In this document: piece by piece, positions 61,111-64,000 of the stretch
Position numbering within the stretch: position 1 is the stretch's first letter
Layout of the letters: every line of letters starts with the position of its first letter
DNA from: an uncultured Collinsella sp.
Lineage (GTDB): Bacteria; Actinomycetota; Coriobacteriia; Coriobacteriales; Coriobacteriaceae
Direction: 5' to 3'
Assembly: GCA_900754445.1 (NCBI GenBank)
Contig: CAAECW010000117.1
Span: 1-64,000 of the forward strand
DNA: 64,000 nt
The notes under the pieces: model-generated
Told to the model about the DNA's origin: nothing
Seen by the model: only the letters and a program-made list of their open reading frames with translations
Database searches by the model: none
Made by a program: the position numbers and the translations under genes

Positions 61111-63471
61111 ATGGATGCCGCAGCCCGTACCGCCCATGATTCCACCCTCCAGCCGTTTTCTGAGATGGAGCACTATAAGCATGCCGATGAGCTGCCGCCC
61201 GAGATTATGGCGGACAGCTACGACAAACTGGAGCGCCTGTGCCTCAAATATATGAATGAGGACGACTTCTCTAAGGTTGAGCAGGCCTATTGCTTTGCCG
61301 CCGAGAAGCACTGCAACCAAAAGCGCCGCTCGGGCGAGATGTACATTAACCATCCCGTCGAGGTTGCCATCATTTTGGCCGATCTCAAGATGGACTGCGA
61401 TGTGGTGTGTGCCGCGCTGCTGCACGATACCGTCGAGGATACCGAGACCTCGCTCACCGATGTTTCCGGCCTGTTTGGCGATACGGTGGCCGAGCTCGTC
61501 GATGGCGTGACCAAGCTCACCAACATCGAAGTCGACAGCATGGACGAGAAGCAGGCACTCACGCTGCGCAAGATGTTCCTCGCCATGTCCAAGGACATTC
61601 GCGTCATCATCGTTAAACTTGCCGACCGTCTGCACAACATGCGAACGCTGGCAGCCCTGCGCGAGGATCGTCGCCTGTTTAAGGCTCGCGAGACCATGGA
61701 CGTGTACGCGCCCCTGGCCGACCGTCTAGGCATGAGCTCTATTAAGTGGGAGCTCGAGGACCTGTCTTTCTTCTACCTGGAGCCCGATGCCTACCAGCGC
61801 ATCGCGCGCATGGTGGCTGAGTCGCGCGAGGTCCGCGAGCGCTATCTGGCCGAGACCATCAAGACGCTCACCGACGAGCTCAACCGCATTGGCCTGGAGG
61901 GCTTCCAGATCAACGGCCGCTCCAAGCACTATTGGTCCATCTACCAAAAGATGAAGCGCAAGGGCAAGGAATTCTCCGAGATCTACGACCTGGTGGCACT
62001 GCGCGTCATCACGCATTCGGTGCGCGATTGCTACTCCACACTCGGTGCGGTACATACGCTGTGGCACCCCATGCCCGGTCGCTTTAAAGACTATATCGCC
62101 ATGCCCAAGGTCAATAACTACCAGTCGCTCCATACGACGGTAATCGGCCCCACGGCCCGCCCGCTCGAGATTCAGATTCGAACCTACGAGATGCATGAGC
62201 AGGCCGAGTACGGCATTGCCGCCCACTGGCTCTATAAGAAGTCGGGTGGATCGTCTGCGTCTAAGACCAATGATGCCCAGCGTCTGGACGACCAGATTAA
62301 CTGGCTCAAACATTCGCTCGATTGGGCTGCGTCTGATGAGATCACCGACGCCAAGGAATACCTGCATTCGCTGAAGGTCGACCTCTTCGATCAAGAGATC
62401 TTCGTCTTTACGCCCAAGGGCGAGGTCATGGCGCTTCGTGCCGGCTCCACGCCGCTCGACTTTGCCTACGCCGTTCACACCGAGGTGGGAAACCACTGCG
62501 TCGGCGCTAAGATCAACGGTGCGGTGGCCCCGCTCACGCACGAGATCAAGACGGGCGATCGCGTTGAAATCCTGACCAACAAGAGTTCCAAGCCGTCGCG
62601 TGATTGGCTCAAGATCGTTAAGACGCCTTCCGCCAAGTCAAAGATCCGCCGTTACTTCGCTGCCGCGACTAAAGACGATGACGCTGCTGCCGGCCGCGAT
62701 ATACTGGCCAAGGACCTGCGCAAGCGCGGGTATGGCATCTCTACGCCGCGATCCACGCGTGCGCTCAACGCCGTGGCGGAGCAGTTGAACTTCAAGCAGC
62801 TCGAGGATCTGTTTGCCGCCGTGGGCGCCGGCAAGGTTGCCCCGCGCGCCGTGGGTAACAAGGTCGAGCAGATTTTGGACCCCAAGCCCGAGGAGCAGCT
62901 CACCAAGGCCGAGGCTATCGCCGAGGTCGTGAAACAGCCGGCCCGAGGCTCCAACCGAAAGCCGCAAAAGCGCGGCAAGAGCGCCAGCAACGGCATTATC
63001 GTCAAGGGCGAGAGCAACAGCGGCCTGCTGGTCCGTCTGGCACATTGCTGCAATCCGGTGACGGGCGACGATATCGTCGGCTTCATCACGCGCGGTCGTG
63101 GCGTTTCGGTGCATCGCGCCAACTGCCCCAACGTCAAGGGTCTTATGGAGCATCCCGAGCGCATGATCGAAGTGGAGTGGGACGGCGCTGCCGACACCCT
63201 CTTCCAGGTCGAGATCGTGGTCGAGTGCCTGGACCGCATGGGCCTGCTCAAGGATGTCACTATTGCCATTGGCGATGCGGGCGGCAATATCCTTTCTGCC
63301 GCCACGTCGACCAACCGCGAGGGTATTGCAACCCTGCGCTTTATGGTCGAGATCTCGGACGCGAGTGGTCTGGATCCGCTGCTGGCCTCTATCAGCAGCG
63401 TTGACTCGGTCTACGACGCACGCCGCCTGATGCCCGGCGAGGGTGGAGCCCAGCTTAAGCGCCGCGTTTAG
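61111..63471 (+). CDS. rel: RelA/SpoT family (p)ppGpp synthetase/hydrolase
   Basis: A 786-residue bifunctional Rel. The HD hydrolase domain has His81 and LLHDTVED (His105/Asp106); the synthetase has KRKGKEFSEIYDLVALRVI and PGRFKDYIAMPKVNNYQSLHT. TGS (about 420-480, IFVFTPKGEV) and a C-terminal ACT (about 700-780) complete the usual order. Both active sites look intact. It begins 15 bases after recJ and likely shares its transcript. Governs the stringent response. Confidence 0.96.
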   Translation: MDAAARTAHDSTLQPFSEMEHYKHADELPPEIMADSYDKLERLCLKYMNEDDFSKVEQAYCFAAEKHCNQKRRSGEMYINHPVEVAIILADLKMDCDVVCAALLHDTVEDTETSLTDVSGLFGDTVAELVDGVTKLTNIEVDSMDEKQALTLRKMFLAMSKDIRVIIVKLADRLHNMRTLAALREDRRLFKARETMDVYAPLADRLGMSSIKWELEDLSFFYLEPDAYQRIARMVAESREVRERYLAETIKTLTDELNRIGLEGFQINGRSKHYWSIYQKMKRKGKEFSEIYDLVALRVITHSVRDCYSTLGAVHTLWHPMPGRFKDYIAMPKVNNYQSLHTTVIGPTARPLEIQIRTYEMHEQAEYGIAAHWLYKKSGGSSASKTNDAQRLDDQINWLKHSLDWAASDEITDAKEYLHSLKVDLFDQEIFVFTPKGEVMALRAGSTPLDFAYAVHTEVGNHCVGAKINGAVAPLTHEIKTGDRVEILTNKSSKPSRDWLKIVKTPSAKSKIRRYFAAATKDDDAAAGRDILAKDLRKRGYGISTPRSTRALNAVAEQLNFKQLEDLFAAVGAGKVAPRAVGNKVEQILDPKPEEQLTKAEAIAEVVKQPARGSNRKPQKRGKSASNGIIVKGESNSGLLVRLAHCCNPVTGDDIVGFITRGRGVSVHRANCPNVKGLMEHPERMIEVEWDGAADTLFQVEIVVECLDRMGLLKDVTIAIGDAGGNILSAATSTNREGIATLRFMVEISDASGLDPLLASISSVDSVYDARRLMPGEGGAQLKRRV

Positions 63472-63507
63472 TCGCGACGAACGCGCCACATTATCAATAT
63501 TCGCTAC

Positions 63508-63535
63508 ACTCGAGGCATCGTTTGATGCCTCGAGT
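63508..63535 (+). terminator. Terminator after rel
   Basis: A perfect 12-bp stem ACTCGAGGCATC / GATGCCTCGAGT with a GTTT loop is followed by TCTATAG. It separates rel from the next gene. Confidence 0.75.
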
Positions 63536-63555
63536 TCTATAGAGAGGAGAGGGAC

Positions 63556-64000
63556 ATGAGTGCTATGTCCTTGGATGTAACTCCCAAGGGGTCGGTCGAG
63601 ATCGAGACGCTCGTAAACGGTCCCATTCAGACCAATAGCTATGCTCTTATTTCGGGCAATGAGTGCGTGATTATCGACCCTGCGTGGGAAGGCGAGCGCC
63701 TGGTGGAGCATATTCGAGCCGAACATCCCGGCGTACGCGTGCTTGGCGCCGTATGCACTCATGGCCATGCCGATCATGTTGGTGGTGTTGCCGGCGTGCG
63801 AACCACCGTTGGCGAGGGCTGCCAGTATGAGCTGTGTGCTAAGGATGCGGCGGTGCCGCATACGAACATCAAGGAACAGCGAGCTATGTGGGGCATTGAG
63901 ACGCCCGACCCCGGGGAGCCGACGTGCCTGCTCGCCGAGGGCGATGCTATCGAGGTGGGCGATATCTGCCTGCAGGTGATCGAGACACCAGGGCATACGC
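63556..64000 (+). CDS. Metallo-beta-lactamase-fold hydrolase (partial)
   Basis: The gene is cut at the window end after about 148 residues. It shows NSYALISGNECVIIDPAWEG and the metal motif CTHGHADHVGG, the glyoxalase II-like pattern. GAGGAGAGGGAC precedes the ATG. It is probably a hydroxyacylglutathione-hydrolase-like protein, often found next to rel in Gram-positive and actinobacterial genomes. Confidence 0.8.
   Translation, partial: MSAMSLDVTPKGSVEIETLVNGPIQTNSYALISGNECVIIDPAWEGERLVEHIRAEHPGVRVLGAVCTHGHADHVGGVAGVRTTVGEGCQYELCAKDAAVPHTNIKEQRAMWGIETPDPGEPTCLLAEGDAIEVGDICLQVIETPGHT

Overview
The window looks like chromosome of a high-GC, anaerobic, gut-type actinobacterium of the class Coriobacteriia, most likely Collinsella or a close relative. 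This is an inference from several features together: GC-rich codon use, a rubrerythrin, a lactate dehydrogenase with Etf partners, an LAXTG-type wall anchor, and a RecJ-helicase fusion. I see no rRNA, tRNA, CRISPR array, transposase or phage genes. Most of the sequence is ordinary chromosomal gene content, but the intergenic spaces are unusually rich in repeats and hairpins.

Layout: 1-442 is a repeat-packed intergenic region. 443-3502 carries pdxT and pdxS (vitamin B6 synthesis) and a divergent pdxR-like regulator broken by an in-frame TAG. 3574-6999 carries a rubrerythrin and an alcohol/aldehyde dehydrogenase pair preceded by a Rex-like palindrome. 7265-10297 carries small conserved genes, a phosphoesterase and a DUF2130 coiled-coil protein. 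10377-19968 carries a Ski2-like helicase, a tRNA-modification neighbourhood (TrmB, a Trm9-like methyltransferase, Elp3), an XRE/DUF4097 pair and a spermidine-synthase-like protein.

19995-25613 is a minus-strand triad of a TerB-N/TerB-C protein, a BrxD-like (DUF2791) ATPase and an Lhr-like helicase. It is the best candidate for a poorly described DNA-processing or defence system in the window. 25701-29742 carries a DUF554 membrane protein and a five-gene set of surface-protein genes, one with an LAXTG anchor. 30089-33714 carries a D-lactate dehydrogenase/EtfB/ferredoxin-EtfA operon resembling electron-bifurcating LctDBC. 33711-39197 carries an HD hydrolase, AzlCD, a KdgT-like permease, a diguanylate cyclase and a DMT exporter.

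39297-47444 carries purL, a CPA2 antiporter, a 62-bp-period tandem repeat, an SDR resembling BaiA, and homoserine dehydrogenase. 47651-52889 carries a relict of a livJ paralogue followed by a complete livJHMGF branched-chain amino acid transporter. 53170-57531 carries a secreted zinc-ribbon protein of mosaic composition, cutC, a DUF4931 protein and a BASS transporter. 57808-64000 carries the RecJ-helicase fusion, rel (ppGpp metabolism) and a metallo-beta-lactamase-fold gene cut by the window edge.

The strongest non-coding observation is an element present at 8-145 and 52926-53060. Its two nested stems are made of different sequences in each copy but still pair, which is covariation typical of a structured RNA or a maintained palindromic element.
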